A stretch of 64,000 nt of DNA. Origin: Nonomuraea turkmeniaca. Lineage in GTDB: Bacteria; Actinomycetota; Actinomycetes; Streptosporangiales; Streptosporangiaceae. Of the stretch, positions 9,071-16,677 are shown piece after piece. Made by a program: the position numbers and the translations under genes. Location of the stretch: assembly GCF_005889735.1 (NCBI RefSeq), contig NZ_VCKY01000021.1, positions 1 through 64,000 of the forward strand, written 5' to 3'. The notes below the pieces were generated by a model that saw only the letters and a list, made by a program, of their open reading frames with translations, did no database searches and was not told where the DNA came from. How positions within the stretch are numbered: the first letter of the stretch is position 1; the number at the start of each line of letters is the position of its first letter.

Positions 9071-9670
9071 CTAGTCTCCTACAGGAGCCTTCACAGAGGC
9101 GGCCACTGCGACGAGTTCCCCGCTGAGGGGTTCACTGACCCTGATCCACGCGCCCGTGCCGGTGCGTTCGAGCCAGACGATCACACGGCCGCCGTTCGGG
9201 TGCCTGCCGACCGCGGCGGGCCGGCCGCGCACGGTCGTGTCACGGGCGTCGAGCACGGTGACCCGGGAGCGGTAGCTCTGCCAGTCCGCCGCCACGATAC
9301 CGTGCTCGACCTGCGCTTCGACGAATCGGCCCGCGGTGCCGAACCTGGCCCAGCCGCCCTCGACCCCCGGCTCGGGCTCGATCGCTCCGCCGCCGCTGCG
9401 GTCGAGCCCGGCGGGGAGGTAGGTGAGCCAGAAGTCGTCGGAGACCACCGCGAGGGCGGCCGACGCCGGCCGGACCTCCGCCGGGCTCCCATCGAGCCGG
9501 GTCTCCAAAGGCGCCACGGCAAGGGGCAGGGGTGCCTTCTCGGCAGGACGGGCGATGCGGCCGTATCCCGAGGAGAACAGCGCGTAGATGATGAGACCCG
9601 TCGCCCCGAACGCCACCATCGCCACCGCCGCGCGCCATCCCCGACCGCCATCGCGTACCTCAGGGATCAT
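9071..9670 (-). CDS. Hypothetical membrane-anchored protein
   Basis: The 199-residue protein has one N-terminal membrane helix (AAVAMVAFGATGLIIYALF, about residues 14-32) and an extracytoplasmic domain of about 165 residues with evenly spaced beta-like segments (DDFWLTYLPAGLDRSGGG, VWLERTGTGAWIRVSEPL). No family was recognised. It follows a probable sigma or anti-sigma remnant on the same strand, so it may once have belonged to a sigma/anti-sigma unit like the one at 11-12.5 kb. Confidence 0.6.
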   Translation of the reverse strand: MIPEVRDGGRGWRAAVAMVAFGATGLIIYALFSSGYGRIARPAEKAPLPLAVAPLETRLDGSPAEVRPASAALAVVSDDFWLTYLPAGLDRSGGGAIEPEPGVEGGWARFGTAGRFVEAQVEHGIVAADWQSYRSRVTVLDARDTTVRGRPAAVGRHPNGGRVIVWLERTGTGAWIRVSEPLSGELVAVAASVKAPVGD

Positions 9671-9712
9671 GCATCGTTGATCCCCAGTTTCGCCCTACCC
9701 TTACCGCGAGGT

Positions 9713-9957
9713 TCACTCCTCCTCCTGGATACTTTCCGCGATCTTCTTCGGCTCCGCGACGCCGTCGACCTCCTTGACGTAGTCAGAGCTGAGTGACTCC
9801 CTGATGAGCGTGTCGCGCAACTCCAGGTCGGGGGTGTCGGCGGCGGTCTCGGGCGATCGTGCACGGTCGCCCCGCAGACCGGCATCGCCGCATGCGGCAG
9901 CGAGGTGCTCCGTGCGGCGAGGAACTCGTCGAACGCCGCTTCGTCGTCATCTGTCAT
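9713..9957 (-). pseudogene. Possible remnant of sigma-factor/anti-sigma-type gene, frameshifted
   Basis: An ATG at 9957 opens MTDDDEAAFDEFLAARSTSL, which resembles the start of SigE-family ECF sigma factors. The coding character then switches frame: a different minus-strand frame reads ETAADTPDLELRDTL and ends KKIAESIQEEE at a TGA at 9713. That tail resembles the end of the anti-sigma-like protein at 11038 (IKIAESLQ). I read this as a fused, internally deleted and frameshifted remnant. The match to sigma factors is short, so the identity is uncertain. Confidence 0.35.
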
Positions 9958-10026
9958 GAGCGAGGGACCCCCTCCTCCCTCCTCAACGCGCCAGCTCACC
10001 CCCAGGTTGAGTGGCAAGATAATCAA

Positions 10027-11049
10027 ATGCCACGGCCCCTGGACGCCCTTCCCAAAGCGCATCTCCACTTGCACTTCACCGGCTCGATGCGGCACACGAC
10101 GCTGATCGAGCTGGCCAGGGAGCAGGGGCTGCATCTGCCCGACGCGCTGGAGGAGGACTGGCCGCCGACGTTGCGGGCCACCGACGAGCGCGGCTGGTTC
10201 AGGTTCCAGCGGCTGTACGACATCGCCAGGTCCGTGCTGACCCGCCCTGAACACGTCTACCGGCTGTTGCGCGAGACGGCCGAGGACGAGGCGGCGGCCG
10301 GGTCGCGGTGGCTGGAGATCCAGGTGGACCCGTCGGGGTACGCCCAGCGGTTCGGCGGTCTGACGGCAACGCTGGACCTGGTGCTCGACGCCGTACGGCA
10401 AGCGGCCCACCACGCCGGGGTGGGGATCGCGGTGGTCGTGGCGGCGAACAGGACCCGGCATCCGCTCGACGCGAACACACTGGCCAGGCTGGCCACGCAA
10501 TACGTGGGCAAGGGCGTGGTCGGGTTCGGGTTGTCCAACGACGAGCGGCGGGGCGAGGCGAGGGAGTTCGAGCGGGCGTTCAGGATCGCCAAGCGGGGCG
10601 GGCTGCTGTCCGTGCCGCACGGGGGCGAGCTGATGGGGCCGCGCAGCGTGGCGCAGTGTGTGGACGACCTGGGGGCGGACCGGATCGGGCATGGGGTGCG
10701 AGCGGCCGAGGACGAGTGGCTGATGCGGCGGCTGGCCGACCGGCAGATCTGCTGCGAGGTATGCCCGACGTCCAACCTGGGCCTGGGGGTGGCCGAGCGC
10801 ACCGCCGACGTGCCGGTGCGGCGGCTGTTCGACGCGGGGGTGCCGATCGCGCTGGGGGCGGACGACCCGCTGCTGTTCGGGGCGCGGTTGTTGCGGCAGT
10901 ACGAGCTGGCCAGGGAGGTCTACGGCTTCAGCGACGCCGAGATCGCCGAACTGGCGCGGCAGTCCGTACGCTCGTCGGCGGCTCCTGAGTCCGTACGCAA
11001 AGAGCTGCTCAAAGGTGTGGACGACTGGCTGACCGGCTCATTGGAGTGA
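10027..11049 (+). CDS. Adenosine deaminase family protein
   Basis: The 340-residue TIM-barrel amidohydrolase has the ADA metal and active-site motifs: HLHLHFTGS near residue 12, VPHGGEL (equivalent to the usual HAGE), ADRIGHGVRA, EVCPTSNLGL and GADDPLLFG. Canonical enzymes deaminate adenosine to inosine with one zinc. The first motif has HLHLHFTGS rather than HxHLEGS, so the substrate may differ (adenine, or another aminopurine). It is divergent from the 9-9.9 kb genes and converges on the anti-sigma gene. Confidence 0.85.
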   Translation: MPRPLDALPKAHLHLHFTGSMRHTTLIELAREQGLHLPDALEEDWPPTLRATDERGWFRFQRLYDIARSVLTRPEHVYRLLRETAEDEAAAGSRWLEIQVDPSGYAQRFGGLTATLDLVLDAVRQAAHHAGVGIAVVVAANRTRHPLDANTLARLATQYVGKGVVGFGLSNDERRGEAREFERAFRIAKRGGLLSVPHGGELMGPRSVAQCVDDLGADRIGHGVRAAEDEWLMRRLADRQICCEVCPTSNLGLGVAERTADVPVRRLFDAGVPIALGADDPLLFGARLLRQYELAREVYGFSDAEIAELARQSVRSSAAPESVRKELLKGVDDWLTGSLE

Positions 11050-11958
11050 CTCGGCGATCTTGATGGCCTCCTCCTTGGTGCGCACACCCTCCAGGCGGTA
11101 GTTGATCGCGACCTGCCGCCAGATGAGCGTGGCGGCCGCCTGGCGCAGCGGCACGTGGGTGCCGTCCTCACGTGCGATGTAGCCGAGCGGGTGCTCGCCC
11201 TTGAGCCACCATGCGTCGTACGGGCCGACGTCCACGAAGTCGGGGTACGGCGGGCCCGCCTTCTTGAAGAAATAGGGGTCGATGTAGCCGTCGAACTGGT
11301 CGAGCCGGACACCGCCCGGCCAGAACATCGACACCACCCTGCCGTTGTCGGAGACCGACGTGCTCTGCGGCGGGCCCAGCCTGGACGGCACCTTGACCTC
11401 GAACCTGGCCTGGCTCCGCGCCTCGGACGGGGACACGGTGCGCTCGCCCGGCAGGGACGCCGTGGTGGTGACCGGTGGGGGCGTGCTCTCGCCGACCTCC
11501 AGCTCGACCCCGGCGAACCGCAGGATCCGCGCCACGGCGGCCCGGCCCTGGGGGGTGGCGGCCGTGATGGCGATGACGACGACCACCACCGCCGCCACGA
11601 TCGTCCACCGCGCCCGCCGCCCGCGCTTCGCCGGCCGCCGCCCGTCGTCCCGCCGCCCCGGCCGCCGGGCTCGCGCCGGCCTGACAGGGGAGTTGTAGGG
11701 GCCATGCGCCGGATCGGGCCCGTCCGCGAGATCGGGAGCCGAGACGGCGTCAGGAGGCGAGACGGGGTCAGGCGGCGAGACGGGCTCGGGAGGCGAGGGG
11801 GCGTCCGGAGCCGAGACGGGATCGGTGGGCTGGGATTCGAGGCGGGCGCGGACGGTGGCGGCCACGTCGGCGGGAGGGGGTGCGGGCACGTCGATCAGGT
11901 CGCCGAGCGCCATTAGCTCCGCCTCCAGCCCGTCGTCGAAAGGCTCACGCGAACTCAT
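11038..11958 (-). CDS. Membrane-anchored anti-sigma-like protein
   Basis: The 306-residue protein begins with a cytoplasmic segment (FDDGLEAELMALGDLID), followed by a long Pro/Asp/Ser-rich region (about residues 40-90). A basic stretch, one membrane helix (WTIVAAVVVVVIAITAA, about residues 117-133) and an extracytoplasmic domain ending IKIAESLQ complete it. The gene overlaps the sigma-factor gene by 14 bases, so translation is probably coupled, which supports an anti-sigma or co-sensor role. The outer domain resembles DUF4367-type domains but I could not confirm this. Confidence 0.7.
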   Translation of the reverse strand: MSSREPFDDGLEAELMALGDLIDVPAPPPADVAATVRARLESQPTDPVSAPDAPSPPEPVSPPDPVSPPDAVSAPDLADGPDPAHGPYNSPVRPARARRPGRRDDGRRPAKRGRRARWTIVAAVVVVVIAITAATPQGRAAVARILRFAGVELEVGESTPPPVTTTASLPGERTVSPSEARSQARFEVKVPSRLGPPQSTSVSDNGRVVSMFWPGGVRLDQFDGYIDPYFFKKAGPPYPDFVDVGPYDAWWLKGEHPLGYIAREDGTHVPLRQAAATLIWRQVAINYRLEGVRTKEEAIKIAESLQ

Positions 11959-12484
11959 TGCCCACCTCCTCCCGCAACCGGGCCAGCCCGCGATGGGTGC
12001 TGGACTTGACGGTGCCGACCGGCCAGTCGAGCACCTGTGCCGTCTCCGCCTCGCTCAGCTGTAAGAAGTACCGGCACACCACGGCCTGACGTTCCCGCTC
12101 GGGCAGCCCGCGGACCGCCACCAGCAACCGCGCCCGCCGGTCGGTGGCCACGGCCGTGCCCTCGGGGTCGTCGGGCGCGGTGGCATCGGCGGTCGCGCCG
12201 AGCCGGACCGCCAACTCGGCACGCCGCCCCCGCGACCGGGTCAGGTTGTGCGTCTCGTTGGCCACGATGCGCAGCAGCCACGGCCGGAACGGCGCATCCC
12301 GGCGGAAGCTCGCCAGGTGCCGGAACGCCTTGACGAACGCCTCCTGCACCACGTCCTCGGCTTCGTCGCCCGCACCCAGCATGTACGCGGTACGGTGGGC
12401 GAGCGCGCTGTAGCGGGCGACCAGCGCCTCGTAGGCAGCTAAGTCGCCGTCGAGCGAGCGCGCGACCGCCTCGTCGTCGTCCAT
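11945..12484 (-). CDS. ECF-type RNA polymerase sigma factor
   Basis: The 179-residue protein has sigma region 2 (AYEALVARYSALAHRTAYML, then DVVQEAFVKAFRHL and FRPWLLRIVANETHNL) and region 4 (RYFLQLSEAETAQVLDWPVG, TVKSSTHRGLARLREEVG). Together they recognise -10 and -35 elements of target promoters. The downstream gene, overlapping by 14 bases, encodes a membrane protein likely to hold it inactive. The inducing signal is unknown. Confidence 0.93.
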   Translation of the reverse strand: MDDDEAVARSLDGDLAAYEALVARYSALAHRTAYMLGAGDEAEDVVQEAFVKAFRHLASFRRDAPFRPWLLRIVANETHNLTRSRGRRAELAVRLGATADATAPDDPEGTAVATDRRARLLVAVRGLPERERQAVVCRYFLQLSEAETAQVLDWPVGTVKSSTHRGLARLREEVGNEFA

Positions 12485-12610
12485 GGCGAGTCAGATTCCA
12501 TCGCACCGAGGGGCCTGCGGGGAAGGGTGTTTCGCGGATCGCGTGACCCCCACCGCCGACAGGGGCATTAGACTCGGGCAATCCATGTGCCCGCTAGAAG
12601 GAACGGGATT

Positions 12611-13348
12611 ATGTCTTCTGGGTATGACCGTGTAGTACAACCGGCGGCCGGTGACGAGGCCCTGGAGAACCACCTAGGTGGGGACGAGGCCAAGAACTAT
12701 CGGCAGTACGAGTTCGACATGGTCGCCCCGCATGTCGGCCGCTCGATGCTGGAGATCGGCTCAGGACTGGGCCACTTCGCCGAGCAGTTCCTGCCGCGAC
12801 TCGACAGGCTGGTCGTGAGCGACTTCGACCCCTACTGCGTCGAGCAGCTGCGTACGCGCTTCGAAGGCCGCGACGACATCGACGTCCTGCAGTTCGGGCT
12901 GCCGACCGACATCCCGCTCGAGGACAAGGTCGACACCGTCGTCATGATGAACGTGCTGGAGCACATCGAGGACGACGCCGGGGCCCTGCGCTCGCTGGCC
13001 CGGGTCACGCTGCCCGGCGGCCGCATCATCATCTGGGTGCCCGGCTACATGCAGCTTTATGGAGACTTCGACCGCAAGGTGGGCCACGTCCAGCGTTACA
13101 CGCCCAAGACGCTGGCCTCGGCGGTCGCCAAGGCCGGTCTGGACGTCGAGGTGCTCAAGCCGATCAACTTCCTGGGCGGCATCGCCTGGTGGGCGGCGGT
13201 GCGCCGGGGCGGCGTCGGCTACCCGGACCCGCGGCTGGTCAAGATCTACGACCGGACGGTGGTCCCGCTGACCCGCCTGATCGAGCGGTTCGTCCGCCCG
13301 CCCTTCGGCCAGACGGTGTTCTGCGTGGCCCGGGTGCCGCAGAAGTAA
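12611..13348 (+). CDS. Class I SAM-dependent methyltransferase
   Basis: The protein is about 245 residues from ATG 12611, chosen for the AAGGAACGG motif upstream (an in-frame ATG lies 24 bases earlier). The Rossmann SAM site is visible (MLEIGSGLGHFAEQF, then VVSDFDPYCVEQL), followed by MMNVLEHIEDDAGALRSL and GGRIIIWVPGYMQLYGDFDR. The long C-terminal part (KIYDRTVVPLTRLIERFV) resembles methyltransferases linked to glycosyltransferase or polyprenol pathways. The substrate cannot be predicted. Confidence 0.85.
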   Translation: MSSGYDRVVQPAAGDEALENHLGGDEAKNYRQYEFDMVAPHVGRSMLEIGSGLGHFAEQFLPRLDRLVVSDFDPYCVEQLRTRFEGRDDIDVLQFGLPTDIPLEDKVDTVVMMNVLEHIEDDAGALRSLARVTLPGGRIIIWVPGYMQLYGDFDRKVGHVQRYTPKTLASAVAKAGLDVEVLKPINFLGGIAWWAAVRRGGVGYPDPRLVKIYDRTVVPLTRLIERFVRPPFGQTVFCVARVPQK

Positions 13349-13377
13349 GACCCAGGGGGAAGGCTCCCCCTGGGTCT
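13348..13377. terminator. Bidirectional terminator between methyltransferase and ABC permease
   Basis: A perfect 13-bp stem (13348-13360 with 13365-13377) with a four-base loop fills the 27-base gap between two convergent genes. There is no long T-run, but GC-rich terminators lacking one are usual in high-GC actinobacteria. Confidence 0.7.
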
Positions 13378-14263
13378 ACTTGATGGAGCCGGCGGTCAGC
13401 CCGCCCACCACCTTGCGCTCGATCAGCGCGAACAGGATGATCACCGGGATGGTGGCGATCACGGATCCGGCGAACAGGTTCTGCCAGTCCACCTGGTATT
13501 GCCCGATGAACGAGTTCAGCGCCACGGTGAGCGGCTGGTTCTCGGGCGTCGTGGTCAGGGTCAGGGCGACCACGAACTCGTTCCACGCTGCGATGAACGT
13601 GAAGATCAGTGCGGTGATCACGCCCGGCATGGCCAGCGGCAACGTGATCCTGAACAGTGCGCCGAAGCGCCCGTTCCCGTCGATGAAGGCCGCCTCCTCC
13701 AGCTCACGCGGGATCGAGGCGAAGTACGCGTTCAGGATCCACACCGCGAACGCCAGGTTGAACCCGCCGTTGACGAGGATCAGCGACCACACCGAGTCCA
13801 CCAGACCGAACTGGAAGAACTCGCGGTAGATGCCGACCAGCATGGCGGTGGGCTGGAACATCTGGGTGATCAGCACCAGGATCAGGAACGCGGTCCGCCC
13901 CCTGAAGCGGTGCCTGGCCGAGTAGTACGCCGCCGGCAACGCCACCAGCAGCACGAGGATCGTCGACCCGGCCGCCACCTTGATCGTGACCCAGAGGTTC
14001 CCGGCCAGCCCGCTGGTCCAGAAGTTGGTGAGGTTCGACCACACCCACTCGTCGGGCCAGAAGGTGACGTCCCGCAGCGAGTCCTGAGCCCGCAGCGAGG
14101 TGAGCAACATCACCACGTACGGGAAGAGGAAGACGAACGCGATGAGGTACGCGCTCGCCGCGACGATCACGGTCTTGAGCCGGGGCATGCCGCGCGCGGC
14201 GGTGGGCCGGGGCCGGGCGTGGTGGTGGGAGCCGGCCTTGCGCGGGATCGTGTTGACGGCCAT
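13376..14263 (-). CDS. Carbohydrate ABC transporter permease (MalG/DasC-like)
   Basis: The 295-residue inner-membrane permease has six predicted helices and the EAA loop that docks the ATPase (ELEEAAFIDGNGRFGALFRITLP split near residue 200). The ATG at 14263 overlaps the TGA of the preceding permease (TGATG), which decides the start over an ATG 21 bases upstream. It is the last gene of a binding protein-permease-permease set of the CUT1 family. No ATPase gene is adjacent, as in actinomycete sugar importers that share the multitasking ATPase MsiK. Confidence 0.92.
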   Translation of the reverse strand: MAVNTIPRKAGSHHHARPRPTAARGMPRLKTVIVAASAYLIAFVFLFPYVVMLLTSLRAQDSLRDVTFWPDEWVWSNLTNFWTSGLAGNLWVTIKVAAGSTILVLLVALPAAYYSARHRFRGRTAFLILVLITQMFQPTAMLVGIYREFFQFGLVDSVWSLILVNGGFNLAFAVWILNAYFASIPRELEEAAFIDGNGRFGALFRITLPLAMPGVITALIFTFIAAWNEFVVALTLTTTPENQPLTVALNSFIGQYQVDWQNLFAGSVIATIPVIILFALIERKVVGGLTAGSIK

Positions 14264-15147
14264 CACGCCACCTCCTTGTTCCACCGGGACACCCGAAGGA
14301 AGATCACGGTCAGCACGATGACCATGCCGAAGTTGACGACGGACATGGCGGCCGACTCACCGATGTCGGAGCCCTTGAGGATGAACATGAGGATCGTCGA
14401 GGTGGCCGTCGAATAACCGGGCTGCCCGTGCGTCATCGCCCAGATGATCGGAAAGCTGTTGAAGACGTTCATCACGTTGATGAGGGCCGCGACGGTGAGC
14501 GCCGGGCGCAGCAGCGGCAGCGTGATCGACCAGTACGTACGGAGCCGTCCGGCCCCGTCCATCCTGGCGGCCTCGTAGACGTCAGAGGGGATCGTCGCCA
14601 GCCCGGCGAGCAACGCGTACGTGGTGAACGGCACCGACACGAAGACCGCCACGAACACCAGCCACGGCATCGCGGTGGACGCGTCACCGAGTTGGTCGGC
14701 CGCGGCCCCGCCCATGGCGTCGATGAGTCCGAGCTTCAGCCGGATCTGGTTGATCACGCCGACCTCGGGGTCGAGCATCCACTTGAAGATGATCGCCGTC
14801 ATCAGGACCGAGGCCGCCCACGGCGCGATCAGCGCCCAGCGGGCGATCTTGCGGCCCGGGAAGCGCTGGTTGAACAGCTGGGCCAGAGCCAGCGAGATCA
14901 GCACGGTGAGCGCGACGACCGCGACCACCCAGATCACGCTGCGGACCATGATGTCGGCGAAGTCCTTCTCGTTGAAGAGCTTGTCGTAGTTGGCGAGCCC
15001 GTTGCTTCCCTGGACCACGCCGAACCGGCTGATCTTGAGGAACGAGGACCTGATCATCTCGATCACGGGCCAGAGCACGACCAGCACGATGAGCACCACG
15101 GCAGGCCCGACCCAGGCGATGGGCTCCAGGGCGCGCAACCTTCTCAA
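14263..15147 (-). CDS. Carbohydrate ABC transporter permease (MalF/DasB-like)
   Basis: The membrane permease is about 294 residues with helices starting at PIAWVGPAVVLIVLVVLWP and a CUT1 EAA loop (VYEAARMDGAGRLRTYWSIT). I place the start at TTG 15147 because a GGAAGG motif lies 8-13 bases upstream; the longer in-frame ATG 15201 would translate through a hairpin. The stop overlaps the next permease start. With its partner it forms the channel for a sugar or oligosaccharide delivered by the 15206-16468 lipoprotein. Confidence 0.88.
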   Translation of the reverse strand: MRRLRALEPIAWVGPAVVLIVLVVLWPVIEMIRSSFLKISRFGVVQGSNGLANYDKLFNEKDFADIMVRSVIWVVAVVALTVLISLALAQLFNQRFPGRKIARWALIAPWAASVLMTAIIFKWMLDPEVGVINQIRLKLGLIDAMGGAAADQLGDASTAMPWLVFVAVFVSVPFTTYALLAGLATIPSDVYEAARMDGAGRLRTYWSITLPLLRPALTVAALINVMNVFNSFPIIWAMTHGQPGYSTATSTILMFILKGSDIGESAAMSVVNFGMVIVLTVIFLRVSRWNKEVA

Positions 15148-15171
15148 TGCAAAGCCTTCCGTGAAAGGGAC

Positions 15172-15195
15172 GGCCCAGCGTGGGGACGCTGGGCC
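15172..15195 (-). promoter_or_regulatory. Intergenic hairpin between binding-protein and permease genes
   Basis: A perfect 10-bp stem (15172-15181 with 15186-15195) with a GGGG loop lies 11 bases after the binding-protein stop. Such hairpins usually stabilise the upstream message or cause partial termination, giving more binding protein than permease. Confidence 0.6.
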
Positions 15196-15205
15196 ATCCA
15201 CCGGA

Positions 15206-16468
15206 TCAACCGGCCTCGGCGACCTTCTGGAGCTCGCCGAGGACCTTGGCCGGGTCCTCCTTGACGGCTCCGCCGATGGTCTGCTTGATCGCCGGGTTCA
15301 CCTCGGCCCACTTGGGGTCCTGGAACGGGTAGAAGCTGGCGTTGGGCAGCGCGTCCAGGAACGGCTTCAGCTTCTCGTCGCTCGACAACTTCTCGATGCC
15401 GCCGTTGGTGACGGGCAGCAGCTTGTAGGTGTCGGAGATCTTCGTCGCGGCGTTGCCGGTGTAGAAGAAGTCGAAGAACTTCTTGATCTCGGCGGCGTGG
15501 CCGTTCTTGTTGAACGCCATGATCCAGTCCATGACGCCGAGCGTGGTGTCGAGCGGGCCGGCCTTGCCGGGGATGGGCGCGACGCCGTAGTTCTTCAGCC
15601 CGGCCGCGTCGAAGATCGGGATGGACATGGGGCCGCCGTTGACCATGCCGACCTTGCCTGCGCCGAAGTCCTCCCAGACCGTCTTGCGGTCCTTGGTGCC
15701 CGGGTTCGGGGTGGTCAGACCGGCGTCGACCAGGCCCTTCATGTACGTGAAGGTCTCGACGTTCTGCGGCGAGTTGATCGCCCACTTGCCGGAGGCGTCC
15801 TTGTAGCCACCGCCGTTGCCGAGCATCCACAGGAACGACTCGGCCTGGGCCTCTTCCTGGCCGAGCGGCAGGCCGAACGGCTGCGTCACGCCGGCCGCCT
15901 TCAGCTTCTCGGCCGCGGCCTTGAGCTCGTCCCACGTCTTCGGCGGCTCGGTGATGTTGGCCTTGGCGAACAGGTCCTTGTTGTAGAACAGGGCGCGGGC
16001 CGAGGAGACGAACGGGATGCCGTACGCGGTCCCGTCGACCTTGCCGAACTCGGCGAACTTCTGCAGCATGTCGCCGGAGACGTTCGGGGACAGGACCTCG
16101 TCCACCTTGTACAGGAGCTGGTCCTTGACGAAGCCGGAGTAGTCGCCGGTCTGCAGGATGTCGGGCACTTGGCCGTTCTGGACCATGGTGGCGACCTGCT
16201 TGTCGATGTCGTTCCAGTTGATGACCTGGACCTCGACCTTGATGTTCGGGTTCGCGGCATGGAACTCGTCCACGACGCCCTTCCAGAACGTCTCGCCCGA
16301 GTTCGGCTTGCCGGGCCCGTCGCCGTAGTCCGCGGCGACCATCTTGAGCGTGACCTGGCCGCCGCCCGACGCCTGGGTGTTGCCGCCGTCTCCGGAGCCG
16401 CCGGAGCCGCAGCTGGACAGGACCAGCACCGTGGCTAGGCCGAGAGCGGCGCCGCCCACAAGCTTCAT
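15206..16468 (-). CDS. Sugar-binding lipoprotein of ABC transporter (DasA/NgcE-like)
   Basis: The protein is about 420 residues from ATG 16468. It has a signal peptide with lipobox LSSC (Cys at about 20), a Gly/Ser linker, and the cluster B extracellular solute-binding fold (EVQVINWNDIDKQVATMV, GTAYGIPFVSSARALFYNKD, TWDELKAAAEKLKAAG, MDWIMAFNKNG). It is lipid-anchored outside the membrane and hands sugar to the two downstream permeases. Two DasR-like palindromes upstream suggest a chitobiose/N-acetylglucosamine or related substrate, but the sequence alone cannot fix the sugar. Confidence 0.92.
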   Translation of the reverse strand: MKLVGGAALGLATVLVLSSCGSGGSGDGGNTQASGGGQVTLKMVAADYGDGPGKPNSGETFWKGVVDEFHAANPNIKVEVQVINWNDIDKQVATMVQNGQVPDILQTGDYSGFVKDQLLYKVDEVLSPNVSGDMLQKFAEFGKVDGTAYGIPFVSSARALFYNKDLFAKANITEPPKTWDELKAAAEKLKAAGVTQPFGLPLGQEEAQAESFLWMLGNGGGYKDASGKWAINSPQNVETFTYMKGLVDAGLTTPNPGTKDRKTVWEDFGAGKVGMVNGGPMSIPIFDAAGLKNYGVAPIPGKAGPLDTTLGVMDWIMAFNKNGHAAEIKKFFDFFYTGNAATKISDTYKLLPVTNGGIEKLSSDEKLKPFLDALPNASFYPFQDPKWAEVNPAIKQTIGGAVKEDPAKVLGELQKVAEAG

Positions 16469-16601
16469 GTTCACTGGAGATACCGCCTTCTCGTCGGACG
16501 GGTGACGCTGGTCCGTACCAGCCACCGGAGCCCGCCCTGGGGGGATGGCACGCGCGAGGCGGGCCTCGACGCGTTTGCGTCAGCGTAAGCCAGCGTTCAG
16601 G

Positions 16602-16619
16602 AGCCGGTCTATACCGGCT
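16602..16619. promoter_or_regulatory. GntR/DasR-like operator 1
   Basis: AGCCGGTCTATACCGGCT is palindromic except for the centre. Its core GGTCTATACC resembles the DasR responsive element (ACTGGTCTAGACCACT). It lies about 135 bases before the binding-protein start. Confidence 0.6.
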
Positions 16620-16661
16620 TGTCTCGATTTGAAAACACTGTTACCAGTAAGGGCGCATAAC

Positions 16662-16675
16662 CGGTCTAGACCGGA
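16662..16675. promoter_or_regulatory. GntR/DasR-like operator 2
   Basis: CCGGTCTAGACCGG is a perfect palindrome with the DasR-type core GGTCTAGACC. It is 58 bases centre to centre from operator 1 and ends three bases before the acyl-CoA dehydrogenase stop. The pair probably controls the 13.4-16.5 kb transporter. Confidence 0.65.
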
Positions 16676-16677
16676 CG

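Noticed and set aside
12587-12610. Upstream ATG for the methyltransferase
   Set aside because: No ribosome-binding site; ATG 12611 has AAGGAACGG at a suitable distance and begins at the conserved region.
14990-16438. 482-codon + strand open frame
   Set aside because: Antisense to the sugar-binding lipoprotein; no recognisable protein.
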